A stretch of 64,000 bases of DNA from an uncultured Eubacterium sp. (lineage in GTDB: Bacteria > Bacillota > Clostridia > Lachnospirales > Lachnospiraceae): positions 21,169-85,168 of the forward strand of contig CAMWXD010000011.1 in NCBI GenBank assembly GCA_947178105.1. Direction: 5' to 3'. The notes beneath the pieces were generated by a model. It ran no database searches and was not told where the DNA came from. It saw only the letters and a program-made list of their open reading frames with translations. Both the position numbers and the translations under genes were made by a program. Positions 9,002-19,080 of this stretch are shown here, one piece after another. Each line of letters begins with the position of its first letter. The stretch's first letter is position 1.

Positions 9002-11271
9002 CAGCGTTTTACCCCCTTCGTATCCCTGGATGCGATGCGCAGCCGATTTAACACGACCTTTGCCGGCTCGTATTCTGCTACTTGCTGATCCGGCGCGCCG
9101 TCCCCATTGCCAATCAGATAAATATGCGTCAGCCTGTCGTTTTCCGCAAGGCGCATTCCCCGCACACCGATTGCCGTCTTTTTCTTTTCCGGTATGGAGT
9201 CCGCCTCGATACGCAAAAACATGCCTTTTTCAGACTGCATCACCACTGTTTGAGGAACCGCTTCCTCACCCTCCATTTCAGAAAGCGGGCTGATAAAAAG
9301 AACCTCGTCGCCGTCAGACAGCTTTGCAGCCGCCGTCGTACGCTTGGATACGTCAAATTCTGCGCCGGACACCTGCTTTAGCATCGCAAAAGCGGTGCCA
9401 AACAGCAGCTTCTTATCGGTAATGCAGCTAAGCGGCGCCAAATAGACGCATGTTTCCTGGCTGCTGTCGTAGTTGCTGACATTATCGATCGGCTGGCCCT
9501 TGTCACGGAATTTTCCATACGGCAGGTCTAAGACTTTCAGCATATGGAGCTGCCCTTTGTTTGTAAAAATACAAATCCGGTCGGTATTTTTGCACAGGAA
9601 CACATCTTTGCTTTCGCTGTCGGCAGCTTCTTTATTGCGCTCATATAACGCTACATCCATCGACCTGGCATAGCCGAAGCGGTCGATCAAGACTGCCACC
9701 TCCCTTTCTTCGATTTTATGCTCGACATAGACAGCTTCCGCCACATTGTCGATCACGGTGCGCCTTTGCCTGCCGTATTCTTTTTTCAATGCACGCAGTT
9801 CCTTAATGAGCAATTTTTTCATCGAATCGCGGTTGGACAACAGATCCTCATACAGCGCAATTTTGCGAAGCGTCTCCTCATGGTCTTTCATCAGCGCTTC
9901 GATCTCCAGCCCGATTAAGCGGTACAGGCGCATTTCCAGAATCGCCGTCGCCTGGCGCTCCGTAAAATCCAGCTTTGCGGCACGCTTTTTGGACTGGGCG
10001 CTGCGAAATTTAATATTGCCTGTATCTCCGTTTACCAGGCAGTTTTTGGCTTCTTTGATATTTTTGCTTCCCCGCAAAATCTCAATAATCAGGTCTATGA
10101 CATCGCAAGCGCGTATCAGCCCTTCCTGGATCTCCTTTTTATCCTGCTCCTTTGCCAGCAGGTTGCTGTATTTCCTTGTCGCCAGCTCGTACTGGAACTT
10201 TACATGATGGCGGATGATCGGGACAATGCCCATCGTCTCCGGCTTCCCGTCCGCTACAGAGAGCATATTGACGCCAAACGTATCTTCCAGCTTTGTCTTT
10301 TTGTACAGCAAATTGCATAAATTTTCCACATCGGCGCCGCGGCGAAGCTCCAGCACGATACGGATGCCCTCTTTGGACGACTGGTTCGATATATCTACGA
10401 TATCGTTTGTCTTTTTCGTCTCCACAAGGGCATAGACGTCGTTTAAAAATTTTCCGATATTGGCGCCGATCATCGTATACGGGATCTCGGTAATAACCAG
10501 GCGGTCTTTTCCGCCCTTGCCAGCCTCTACCTCCACCTTGCCGCGGATCTTGATTTTGCCGGTACCGGTCGCATAGATTGCTTGCAGCTCGTCCTGGTTC
10601 GTCACGATCCCTCCAGTCGGAAAATCCGGCCCTTTGATATATTCCATAACCTGCGCCGTGTTGATGTCCGGATTTTTCAGATATGCGATCACCCCGTCGA
10701 TCACTTCGGAAAAATTGTGCGGCGGGATGCTCGTCGCCATGCCGACCGCTATGCCTTCCGCCCCGTTGATCAGCAGGTTCGGCACCTTTACCGGAAGCAC
10801 CGCAGGCTCTTTTTCCGTCTCGTCAAAATTCGGCACAAAATCCACGACATCCTTATCCAGGTCGGCAAGGTAAGCTTCCTGCGTAATTTTTTGCAGCCGT
10901 GCTTCCGTATAACGCATAGCAGCGGCGCCGTCTCCTTCGATCGAGCCGAAATTGCCGTGCCCGTCTACGAGCGGCAGGCCTTTTTTAAACTCCTGCGCCA
11001 TTACCACAAGCGCTTCATAGATCGAGCTGTCGCCATGCGGATGGTATTTACCCATCGTATCTCCGACAATACGCGCGCATTTGCGGTACGGCCTGTCATA
11101 GCGGATGCCAAGCTCATACATATCGTACAGCGTCCGTCGCTGCACCGGCTTTAATCCGTCGCGCACATCCGGCAGCGCCCTTGCAATAATCACGCTCATC
11201 GCGTAGTCAATATAAGATTTCTGCATGATCTCGGAATATTCCGTACGGATCAGGCGGTCTTCTGTCTCCAT
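9001..11271 (-). CDS. parC: DNA topoisomerase IV subunit A (gyrA/parC family)
   Basis: [53 protein letters not shown]; 756 aa; partner parE upstream. Confidence 0.9.
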   Translation of the reverse strand: METEDRLIRTEYSEIMQKSYIDYAMSVIIARALPDVRDGLKPVQRRTLYDMYELGIRYDRPYRKCARIVGDTMGKYHPHGDSSIYEALVVMAQEFKKGLPLVDGHGNFGSIEGDGAAAMRYTEARLQKITQEAYLADLDKDVVDFVPNFDETEKEPAVLPVKVPNLLINGAEGIAVGMATSIPPHNFSEVIDGVIAYLKNPDINTAQVMEYIKGPDFPTGGIVTNQDELQAIYATGTGKIKIRGKVEVEAGKGGKDRLVITEIPYTMIGANIGKFLNDVYALVETKKTNDIVDISNQSSKEGIRIVLELRRGADVENLCNLLYKKTKLEDTFGVNMLSVADGKPETMGIVPIIRHHVKFQYELATRKYSNLLAKEQDKKEIQEGLIRACDVIDLIIEILRGSKNIKEAKNCLVNGDTGNIKFRSAQSKKRAAKLDFTERQATAILEMRLYRLIGLEIEALMKDHEETLRKIALYEDLLSNRDSMKKLLIKELRALKKEYGRQRRTVIDNVAEAVYVEHKIEEREVAVLIDRFGYARSMDVALYERNKEAADSESKDVFLCKNTDRICIFTNKGQLHMLKVLDLPYGKFRDKGQPIDNVSNYDSSQETCVYLAPLSCITDKKLLFGTAFAMLKQVSGAEFDVSKRTTAAAKLSDGDEVLFISPLSEMEGEEAVPQTVVMQSEKGMFLRIEADSIPEKKKTAIGVRGMRLAENDRLTHIYLIGNGDGAPDQQVAEYEPAKVVLNRLRIASRDTKGVKR

Positions 11272-11305
11272 ATAATTCCCTTTCTATTTCTGTCATTCCA
11301 TGGTT

Positions 11306-13228
11306 TTAGATATCCAGCTCCGCATCCTGCGCATGTTCATAAATAAATGCCCTGCGCGGCGGCACGTCGTTTCCCATCAGCATTTCAGTTACGTCCGACG
11401 CCATGCGCCCGTCCTCGATCTCCACCTTTTTTAACAGGCGGGTCTTTGGGTCTAACGTCGTCTCCCAAAGCTGCTGCGCGTCCATCTCTCCAAGCCCCTT
11501 ATACCTTTGCAGCGTAAATGCGCCTTTGTGCCGCTTGCGGTATTTTTTCAGCGCTTCGTCGTCGTATAAATATTCCTCTTCGCCTTTGCTCGGCATCGCC
11601 TTGTATAACGGCGGCATCGCGATATACACATGCCCTTCGAAAATAAGCTCCGGCATAAAACGATAAAACAGCGTTAAAAGCAGCGTGGAAATATGCGCGC
11701 CGTCCACATCGGCATCCGCCATAATAATAATCTTATCATACCGCAGCTTGCTGATGTCAAAATCATTGCCATAGCCTTCGGAAAAGCCGCAGCCAAACGC
11801 ATTGATCATCGTCTTGATCTCGGCGTTTGCCAGTACCTTGTCAATGCTTGCCTTTTCCACATTTAAAATCTTGCCCCGGATTGGCATAATCGCCTGGTAC
11901 ATCCGGTTTCTCGCCATCTTTGCCGAGCCTCCGGCAGAATCTCCCTCGACTATAAAAATTTCACACTTTTTTGCATCCCTGGACTCGCAGTTTGCAAGCT
12001 TGCCGTTTGAATCAAAGGAAAATTTTTGCTTGGACAGCAGGTTTGTCTTTGCTTTTTCTTCAGTTTTACGGATTTTTGCAGCCTTTTCCGCACAGCTTAT
12101 AACTGCCTTTAACGATTCCAGGTTTTTGTCAAAATAAAGCTGGACTTCTTCGCTGGCAATCTTTGCCACTGCGCGCGACGCGTCCTGGTTATCCAGCTTG
12201 GTCTTGGTCTGTCCCTCAAAGCGCGGGTCTGGATGCTTAATCGAAATCACCGCCGTCATGCCGTTGCGGACATCAGCGCCGGTAAAGTTTGCATCCTTTT
12301 CCTTTAAAATCCCAAGCTCTCTTGCATACTGGTTGATGACAGTCGTAAAGATCGTCTTAAACCCGGTAATATGCGTACCGCCCTCTGCATTGTATATATT
12401 GTTGCAAAAGCCCATAATATTTTCATGAAATTCATTCGTATACTGGAATGCCGCCTCTACCGTAATGCCGTCTGTCTCCCCTTTGAAATAGACAACGTCA
12501 TGGATCGTCTCACTCTTGCGGTTTAAGTCTTTTACAAAGCCGATAATCCCATCCGGCTCCCGATACTCGATATGCTCTACAATCTCGCCGCGCCTGTCCT
12601 CAAAAATAATCGTAAGCTGCGGATTTAAGTACGCCGTCTCATGCATCCGGCTTTTGACCTCGTCCCCTTTAAACCGGGTCTTTTCAAATATCTCCGGGTC
12701 TGGCAGGAAATTGATTTTCGTCCCTGTCTGCTTTGTCCTGCCGATTTTAGGCAGCATACCGCCTTCCAGGCTGATCACTGGATTGCCGCGCTCATAGCGG
12801 TCATGATGGATATAACCCTCCCTGCTGATCTGTACATCCAGATACACAGACAGCGCATTGACCACCGAAGAACCTACCCCGTGCAGGCCGCCGCTTGTCT
12901 TATATGCCGCATTGTCAAATTTTCCGCCCGCATGAAGCGTGGAAAAGACGACACGCGCTGCCGGGACGCCCTTTTGATGCATCCCGACCGGAATCCCGCG
13001 CCCGTTATCCTCTACCGTACACGAGCCGTCCGCCTCCAGCGTGACCCGGATCGTATCACAGGCGCCTGCCAGATGCTCGTCTACCGCATTATCTACAATC
13101 TCGTATATTAAATGGTTCAGCCCCTTGCGGGACACGCTGCCGATATACATGCCCGGCCTTTTGCGGACAGCCTCAAGCCCTTCCAGGACGGAAATGCTGC
13201 CCTCGTCGTATACTTCTTTTTTCGCCAT
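11306..13228 (-). CDS. parE: DNA topoisomerase IV subunit B (gyrB/parE family)
   Basis: VLEGLEAVRKRPGMYIGS, EIVDNAVDEHLAG, EGDSAGGSAKMARNR; 640 aa. Confidence 0.9.
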   Translation of the reverse strand: MAKKEVYDEGSISVLEGLEAVRKRPGMYIGSVSRKGLNHLIYEIVDNAVDEHLAGACDTIRVTLEADGSCTVEDNGRGIPVGMHQKGVPAARVVFSTLHAGGKFDNAAYKTSGGLHGVGSSVVNALSVYLDVQISREGYIHHDRYERGNPVISLEGGMLPKIGRTKQTGTKINFLPDPEIFEKTRFKGDEVKSRMHETAYLNPQLTIIFEDRRGEIVEHIEYREPDGIIGFVKDLNRKSETIHDVVYFKGETDGITVEAAFQYTNEFHENIMGFCNNIYNAEGGTHITGFKTIFTTVINQYARELGILKEKDANFTGADVRNGMTAVISIKHPDPRFEGQTKTKLDNQDASRAVAKIASEEVQLYFDKNLESLKAVISCAEKAAKIRKTEEKAKTNLLSKQKFSFDSNGKLANCESRDAKKCEIFIVEGDSAGGSAKMARNRMYQAIMPIRGKILNVEKASIDKVLANAEIKTMINAFGCGFSEGYGNDFDISKLRYDKIIIMADADVDGAHISTLLLTLFYRFMPELIFEGHVYIAMPPLYKAMPSKGEEEYLYDDEALKKYRKRHKGAFTLQRYKGLGEMDAQQLWETTLDPKTRLLKKVEIEDGRMASDVTEMLMGNDVPPRRAFIYEHAQDAELDI

Positions 13229-13367
13229 GTTTCTTACTCCTTAACTAACGGAATCGTTCGTTCTGCCTGCGCACAGAGCACTTGGCAGCAGGCAGAAGTT
13301 CAAACATGCTATAGTATACCACATATTTTGAAAAAATGTAAATAATTTTTTCGAATATTTGTTCGAT

Positions 13368-14291
13368 TTACTTCATGCCCCACACGACCTTCGTATCCCT
13401 TTTGATCAAAGTCCCGTCCTTTGCAGCACAAAAGCTTTCCAATACCCCTTCCGATTCCTGCGTATTTTCACAAATTTCCCTGAAAACCTCTTTCTCTCCC
13501 GCCGGGCTTTCTTTTTCCGTTTCCACAAGAATATACGCCGTTTCTGCCTGTGCATGGAAGGTGTCCGGCACTTCTTCAGGTTTATATGCCTGCTTTTTTA
13601 ACATTTGGTGCTCTGCGTCCATCTGGCAGAGCGCTATCTTTACCGGACGGTACATTGTTTGAAACCTCACGGTAACGTTCGTCCTTTTCACCTTCGTCTT
13701 TCCGTCTACAGTCTGGCTGATCTCACCTGAAAGCGTAGCGGACACCTGCTCTCCTTCTACCGCTTCCCCTCCTGTCTGCAACAGATATCCCGAACCAGGC
13801 AGGGCATAGAACTCCTCGTCCGGTGTCTGATAGACCGGATTGACATAAAAATGAAATTCCTTCTCCGGCTTCCCATACGGCAATACATAGATCGTCCCCG
13901 ACAAGCCGATGGTTTCCTCCTCATCCGATTCAGATACAGAAAAATCCCGCTCACCGATCTTTGCATCGACCACATTATCCCGATAGCTATGCCCATCTGG
14001 CGCGGTCCAAAACGGGGCAAAAAAACGGATGCCTTCGCTCCCTGGAAAAGAAATGCTCCAGTCCGAAGAATCCTCGCTGCCGTTTTTTACGATCGAAGCA
14101 TAGAGCCTGTTCTGGAAGTCTGGCAAATCCTCATCCGAAAACTGCTCTACGTCTATCACCTCCTGCGTAATATACGCACCGATCATCCGGTCTTCCTCCT
14201 TGTCCTCCCCGCCATCCGGCACCGCAAGCGAGCAAGCGCTCAAAAGCATGGCAGGAAGCAGCAGGGAAAAAATACGAAATAGATTCCTCAT
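13368..14291 (-). CDS. Hypothetical lipoprotein
   Basis: Signal peptide with lipobox: MRNLFRIFSLLLPAMLLSACSLAVPDGGEDKEE. Confidence 0.7.
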   Translation of the reverse strand: MRNLFRIFSLLLPAMLLSACSLAVPDGGEDKEEDRMIGAYITQEVIDVEQFSDEDLPDFQNRLYASIVKNGSEDSSDWSISFPGSEGIRFFAPFWTAPDGHSYRDNVVDAKIGERDFSVSESDEEETIGLSGTIYVLPYGKPEKEFHFYVNPVYQTPDEEFYALPGSGYLLQTGGEAVEGEQVSATLSGEISQTVDGKTKVKRTNVTVRFQTMYRPVKIALCQMDAEHQMLKKQAYKPEEVPDTFHAQAETAYILVETEKESPAGEKEVFREICENTQESEGVLESFCAAKDGTLIKRDTKVVWGMK

Positions 14292-14348
14292 AGTATTCCT
14301 CTCCTTTCTTAACGATCTGTGCGGAAATAACTTGACTTGACTTTTCAC

Positions 14349-14573
14349 CTAATCAACATCCTCAAGATTCCCATCAAATTTCAAAATATCCCCGACCTCA
14401 CACTGCAAAAAGTAGCAGATCCGGTTGATCGTATGGAACCGGACGCCCTTTGCTTTGCCGCTGCGCAGCACCGACAGGTTTGCCTCGGTAATATTGACCA
14501 GCCTGCACAGCTCCTTTGAGGTCATCCCCCGCTCTTTTAACACTTCCTCCAGACAAACTCTAATCCCCATCAT
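14349..14573 (-). CDS. Small XRE/Cro-family HTH regulator (YozG-like)
   Basis: VCLEEVLKERGMTSKELCRLVNITEANLSVLRSGKAKGVRFHTINRICYFLQCEVGDIL. Confidence 0.9.
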   Translation of the reverse strand: MMGIRVCLEEVLKERGMTSKELCRLVNITEANLSVLRSGKAKGVRFHTINRICYFLQCEVGDILKFDGNLEDVD

Positions 14574-14594
14574 TCCACCTGCCCAAAAGCCTGT

Positions 14595-15578
14595 TTATAT
14601 AAACAAATCATTGTCCTGCTTCAAGCTCTGTGCTTCCTGAATATAACGCACCGCCAGCAGAACTGCCACTACAAACAATACTGAAGCGACAGGCACCGTA
14701 ACCGTAATATGAACCTGGTAAAGCCTGTTTCCTGCCGCAAGCTGCAAAATATTAAATATGACGCCTGTTACCACAGTTGCCGCCAGCGCCTTTGCGCAGC
14801 ACCCTGCAAGCCGCGCCGCCGCCAAAACTGCCCCGTCAGAATACCGGTCTTTTTGCAGTTCTCTGACAAAAAGCACCGCCAGGCGGATAATCAAAAGATC
14901 CAGGACATACGGCAATGCACGCACGATAAATTGCAGTACCAAAAAGACATAGCTCCATGTCAAAGATAAGGAGGACACATAGGGGCGCGTCCCCATGCGA
15001 TATCCCATCTGGGGGCGCATCTCTCGCAATGCCTGTATCGAAGAAAGCAGTTCCTCAAAGTATTTCCCAAAGACCGCATAGACAAAAATCACAGCCAAAA
15101 GCCCAAGCAGGCGCAGCAGCCCCTGGTACAGCCTGCCGGCATCCGCAGCAGCATACGCGTGCAGCGCCCGAAGCGCCAGATAGCCAAACAATGCAGAGTA
15201 AAACACAGCCCCCGGCATCCATTTGGCGCTTTCTGATGCAGCAAGCCCAAGCAGTCCAGGATTCACCGCATAATAAAGTACCAGATATAAAAGGACGCTA
15301 AGCCCCGGCAGCAGCAAGTCAATCCTGCAAGCTTTTTTACACAGGCGCAGCAGAACATAGGCTGCACACGGAACCAGCCCAAGCAGCACATACAATGCGA
15401 CGGCAGCCGTGTTTCCTGCCTCTGACGAGAGCGAAAGCGTGCGGAGTGCCTGCCCGAGCTGCTCAAACGGCGCCGCTGATCTGAAAAGCACGCCTGAAAA
15501 CTGGATGTGCAGCACGCCCGCACACAACAAAGCGGCAGCTTCCAGTAAAAGGACACAGATATATTTGCGGTCTTTCAT
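14595..15578 (-). CDS. DUF2975-like membrane protein
   Basis: Multi-TM protein ending RYIQEAQSLKQDNDLFI, like the conserved DUF2975 C-terminus, next to the XRE gene as is typical for this pair. Confidence 0.65.
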   Translation of the reverse strand: MKDRKYICVLLLEAAALLCAGVLHIQFSGVLFRSAAPFEQLGQALRTLSLSSEAGNTAAVALYVLLGLVPCAAYVLLRLCKKACRIDLLLPGLSVLLYLVLYYAVNPGLLGLAASESAKWMPGAVFYSALFGYLALRALHAYAAADAGRLYQGLLRLLGLLAVIFVYAVFGKYFEELLSSIQALREMRPQMGYRMGTRPYVSSLSLTWSYVFLVLQFIVRALPYVLDLLIIRLAVLFVRELQKDRYSDGAVLAAARLAGCCAKALAATVVTGVIFNILQLAAGNRLYQVHITVTVPVASVLFVVAVLLAVRYIQEAQSLKQDNDLFI

Positions 15579-15620
15579 TTCCTCATCCCCTTTAAAAAGA
15601 AAGCAAAAACAAGTTTTATA

Positions 15621-15680
15621 ATTATTGTTTTACGATAATTTTATATTTATTGTAGCATAAAATTATCGTTTGTCAATAAT
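15621..15680 (-). promoter_or_regulatory. Promoter with two operator-like palindromes for the DUF2975/XRE operon
   Basis: Minus strand TTGACA (15671-15676) - 16 nt - TACAAT (15649-15654); palindromes ATTATTGTTTTACGATAAT (15621-15639) and ATTATCGTTTGTCAATAAT (15662-15680). Confidence 0.75.
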
Positions 15681-15694
15681 TTTTTCGTTAAAAA

Positions 15695-15729
15695 GCACAG
15701 GGGCTGTCAGGAAATGACAACCCCTGTGC
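15695..15729 (-). terminator. Rho-independent terminator after the CPBP protease gene
   Basis: GCACAGGGGcTGTCA-GGAAA-TGACAaCCCCTGTGC; minus strand continues into TTTTT. Confidence 0.75.
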
Positions 15730-15766
15730 AAACTGCTGCACAGTTTCCGAAGTCTGCCTTCAGCTA

Positions 15767-16591
15767 TTATTTTCTTTCCTGCCGCTCTCTTAGCATCATC
15801 CGGTTCCCATAAGACAAAAAAATCCCCATCAGCACAAGGCACAGCGCAGTGGCTGCATACAGCCTGCTTCCGCTTTGATTTAGCACCTCCAGCCAGTCTG
15901 TCTCCGTCCAGAGCACCGATACCAGGTTTGCCGCCATATGCGCCGCTGCCGCCGCTAACAGGCTTCCCGTCTGGTACACGATATGCGCTAACAGGATGCC
16001 AAGCACAAACGCATAGACGCACTGCACCAGGTTCAAATGCAAAATGCCAAACAGCAATGCCGACAGCGCCGCCGCCACAGCCTCGCGGTACTGCGCGCGA
16101 AGCCTTTGGTAGACGAAACCTCGGTATACCAGCTCTTCTGCCAGCGGCCCGACCACACACAGCGTCAGGATCTCAAGCCCCAGGTCATGGTTGTAAAAGA
16201 CCTGCACAACCTCCCAGTAGCCAGACGACCGGTTCCTGACAAACGACAGGATCATCGAAAACAGGTAATTATTGACAATCCCGCACATCACAACTGCCAT
16301 CACATAACAAAAAGAAGCCGGATACCGGTAAATCCCCTTTTTCCGGCTTTTTAGCCGGATTCCTGCCCGGTATGCATACCAGCCGAAAACCAGCAGGCAT
16401 ACTAAGACAGACACCGCCTGCATCCATAGCCTGGATGCAGATTTTGACGCAAACAGCCCGCTCCATGCGCACAGGCTGTATACCGCATTCGACAGGGCCG
16501 TATAAAGCAGCGCCGGCGCTGCTGCATACAAAAGTCCTTTCCATGTATATCTTTTGTTTACGCCGCCGGCACTGCCTTTATAACCAGTCAT
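15767..16591 (-). CDS. CPBP-family intramembrane metalloprotease
   Basis: Multi-TM with EELVYRGFVYQRLR and FGILHLNLVQCVYAFVLG (CAAX/CPBP motifs). Confidence 0.88.
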   Translation of the reverse strand: MTGYKGSAGGVNKRYTWKGLLYAAAPALLYTALSNAVYSLCAWSGLFASKSASRLWMQAVSVLVCLLVFGWYAYRAGIRLKSRKKGIYRYPASFCYVMAVVMCGIVNNYLFSMILSFVRNRSSGYWEVVQVFYNHDLGLEILTLCVVGPLAEELVYRGFVYQRLRAQYREAVAAALSALLFGILHLNLVQCVYAFVLGILLAHIVYQTGSLLAAAAAHMAANLVSVLWTETDWLEVLNQSGSRLYAATALCLVLMGIFLSYGNRMMLRERQERK

Positions 16592-17408
16592 CGTCTTTTA
16601 CCAGCCCGTCGTACAACTGCTGTACCGTTTTATGCAGGATCGGATGCTGATACCACGAGGCAATCTCACAAAGCGGCTCCAGGACAAAGCTGCGGTTATG
16701 CATATCTGCATGAGGAATCGTCAGATCCGGCATATTGACTGTCACATGGTCATAAAATATAATATCCAGATCCAGCGTACGCGGCCCCCAGTGCACCTGC
16801 CTCGTCCTTCCCGCATGTGCTTCGATCTCATGCAGCTTATCTAATAACTGCTGCGGGTTCAATACGGTTTCCACACGTATCACACAGTTTAAAAACGGAT
16901 TTTGCTCCACGCCCCCATAAGGCTCTGTTTCTATTATACTTGACTGCTCGCATACTTTACAGCTATCCAGTGCGTCCAGCTCTCGGATGCCCTGTGTTAA
17001 ATACGCCTGCCTGTCTCCCATATTAGACCCCAGTGCCAAATAGACGCTGTGCCGCGTCCGGTCTACGGACACACAGACATTTTTGATCGGCAGCCCAATC
17101 GGCGCCCATGGTTTTTTCACTTTAATCCGTATTTTTTTAATCTGGCTATATTTTAATAAAATCTCTTCCGCCAGATGCTCCGCCGCAGCTTCAATCAGCT
17201 TAAACGTATGCGACTGCATATATTTTGTCACAAAATGACAGATCTTTCCGTAATCAATCGTATGTTCCAGACTATCCGCCTGCCCGGCCTTGGACAAATC
17301 CAAATCGATATAAACAGACACTAAAAACTGCTGCCCCAAAATGTTTTCTTCCATATATACGCCATGTTTTGCGTATATGCTAAGGTCCTGAATAATAATC
17401 TGATCCAT
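16578..17408 (-). CDS. Bifunctional dihydroneopterin aldolase / HPPK (FolB-FolK fusion)
   Basis: N-term MDQIIIQDLSIYAKHGVYMEENILGQQFLVSV (FolB); C-term VYLALGSNMGDRQAYL...GPRTLDLDIIFYDHVTVNMPDLTIPHADMHNRSFVLEPL (FolK). Confidence 0.93.
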   Translation of the reverse strand: MDQIIIQDLSIYAKHGVYMEENILGQQFLVSVYIDLDLSKAGQADSLEHTIDYGKICHFVTKYMQSHTFKLIEAAAEHLAEEILLKYSQIKKIRIKVKKPWAPIGLPIKNVCVSVDRTRHSVYLALGSNMGDRQAYLTQGIRELDALDSCKVCEQSSIIETEPYGGVEQNPFLNCVIRVETVLNPQQLLDKLHEIEAHAGRTRQVHWGPRTLDLDIIFYDHVTVNMPDLTIPHADMHNRSFVLEPLCEIASWYQHPILHKTVQQLYDGLVKDDDWL

Positions 17409-17424
17409 AAAACTCCCCTCGTAT

Positions 17425-18237
17425 TTAAAAAATGATAGCCTCCGCCATCCGAACTGCACGTACATTTTCCTTCACATCATGCACCCTGACAAACGCACAC
17501 CGCTTTAGCACAGCAAGCACTGTCGTGACCAGCGTCCCCTCCAGCCGTTCCTGTACCGGCAGATCCAGCGCCAGCCCGATTACAGACTTGCGCGAAGCGC
17601 CAAGCAGCACCGGATAGCCCAGCTCCTGCAACTGTTCCAGACAGCGGATTGCCTCCAGATTGTTCTCATATGTCTTTGCAAACCCAACGCCAGGATCCAA
17701 AATGATCCGGTCATTTCGGATGCCTGCTTTTTTTGCAGCCGCAACGGTTTTCTTTAAATCTGCCAGCAAATCCTCCATAAAATTTTGATACGGATGTTTT
17801 GCCAGATCCTTGCGGTTATGCATCAGGCAGCATGGAATCCCTGCCTCTGCGATCACGCCTGCAAGCGCTGCGTCATACCCAAGCCCCCAGATATCATTTA
17901 CCAAATCGGCGCCTGCTTGAATTGCTGCCTTTGCAACGCTGCTTTTATATGTATCGATGGAAACCGGAATATCGAAGTTTTTTTTGATCTGTTCGATCAC
18001 AGGCGCCGTGCGGGCGATTTCCTCTTCATCCGTGACCTGTTCATAGCCCGGCCTTGTAGACTCTCCGCCTACATCGATGATGCCTGCGCCTTCCTGTATC
18101 ATCTGCTCCGTATGCTTTAACGCCGCATCCAGCTTATTCCACCTGCCGCCGTCGGAAAACGAATCTGGAGTGACATTTAAGATACCCATAACATAGGTCT
18201 TATGCTTGCAGTCAAATTCCTTTGTCCCTATTTTCAT
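17425..18237 (-). CDS. folP: Dihydropteroate synthase
   Basis: MGILNVTPDSFSDGG, IDVGGESTRPG, LLGASRKSVIG. Confidence 0.96.
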   Translation of the reverse strand: MKIGTKEFDCKHKTYVMGILNVTPDSFSDGGRWNKLDAALKHTEQMIQEGAGIIDVGGESTRPGYEQVTDEEEIARTAPVIEQIKKNFDIPVSIDTYKSSVAKAAIQAGADLVNDIWGLGYDAALAGVIAEAGIPCCLMHNRKDLAKHPYQNFMEDLLADLKKTVAAAKKAGIRNDRIILDPGVGFAKTYENNLEAIRCLEQLQELGYPVLLGASRKSVIGLALDLPVQERLEGTLVTTVLAVLKRCAFVRVHDVKENVRAVRMAEAIIF

Positions 18238-18282
18238 ATATTGCCCTGTTCTTCCCTTTCCTATCCTTACCTTATCCTTGCA

Positions 18283-18358
18283 TGTATTCTACCACTTTCT
18301 GGCTGTCCTTTCTCCTTACCTGTATTCTACCACTTTCTGGCTGCCCTTTCTCCTTGCC
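18283..18358. repeat. Two tandem copies of a 38-nt unit plus degenerate third copy
   Basis: TGTATTCTACCACTTTCTGGCTG(T/C)CCTTTCTCCTT(A/G)CC at 18283-18320 and 18321-18358; degraded copy continues to about 18385. Confidence 0.85.
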
Positions 18359-18429
18359 TGCTTTCCGCCATTGCCTGGCTGTCTGAACACCAGATTTTTC
18401 CAGCAGCATCAACAGCAGCAGCGTCTGCG

Positions 18430-19032
18430 TTACTGCTTCACCATCTGAAAAAACCTGCCTTTTAATGCTTCATCGTCTGCAAAGACGCCTCTTGCCGCAT
18501 AGGTCACTGTCCTGCTGCCAGGCTTTTTGATCCCGCGCATCGTCATGCACATGTGCTCCGCCTCCAGCATGACCATCGCACCCTCCGGCTGCAAATGCTC
18601 CATCAGTGCATCTGCAATCTGCGCTGTCATCCGCTCCTGTAGCTGCGGCCTTTTTGCATAGACCTCTACCGTACGCGCCAGCTTGCTTAGCCCTGCGACT
18701 TTTCCGTTCGGGACATACGCCACATGCGCTTTGCCGTAAAACGGCAGCAGATGATGCTCGCAGGCAGAATAAAACTGGATATCCTTTTCCAATACCATAT
18801 CTGTCTGCTGTGTATGAAACGTTTTCGACAACGGCTGCGCCGCGCTTTGTGCCATGCCCGCAAAAATCTCCTGATACATCCTTGCAACCCGCTGCGGCGT
18901 CTCCCTTAGCCCCTCCCGCATAGGGTCTTCCCCTATGCCTTCCAGCAGCAACAAAACCCCTTCCATTATTTTCTTTTCATCCATATTTTCCGCCTGCTTT
19001 CCCTGTCCTTTTTCCTTTTTGTCCGCCCGCAC
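18430..19032 (-). CDS. folE: GTP cyclohydrolase I
   Basis: [74 protein letters not shown]. Confidence 0.96.
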   Translation of the reverse strand: MRADKKEKGQGKQAENMDEKKIMEGVLLLLEGIGEDPMREGLRETPQRVARMYQEIFAGMAQSAAQPLSKTFHTQQTDMVLEKDIQFYSACEHHLLPFYGKAHVAYVPNGKVAGLSKLARTVEVYAKRPQLQERMTAQIADALMEHLQPEGAMVMLEAEHMCMTMRGIKKPGSRTVTYAARGVFADDEALKGRFFQMVKQ

Positions 19033-19080
19033 ACAGCCTGCGGCTTTCGAAGCCTGGATCTTTGGCTCATGCCGCTGTTT

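Noticed and set aside
9001-13228. Quinolone-resistance changes in parC/parE
   Set aside because: The ParC QRDR reads [12 protein letters not shown] with the usual Ser and Glu; no obvious resistance substitution seen.
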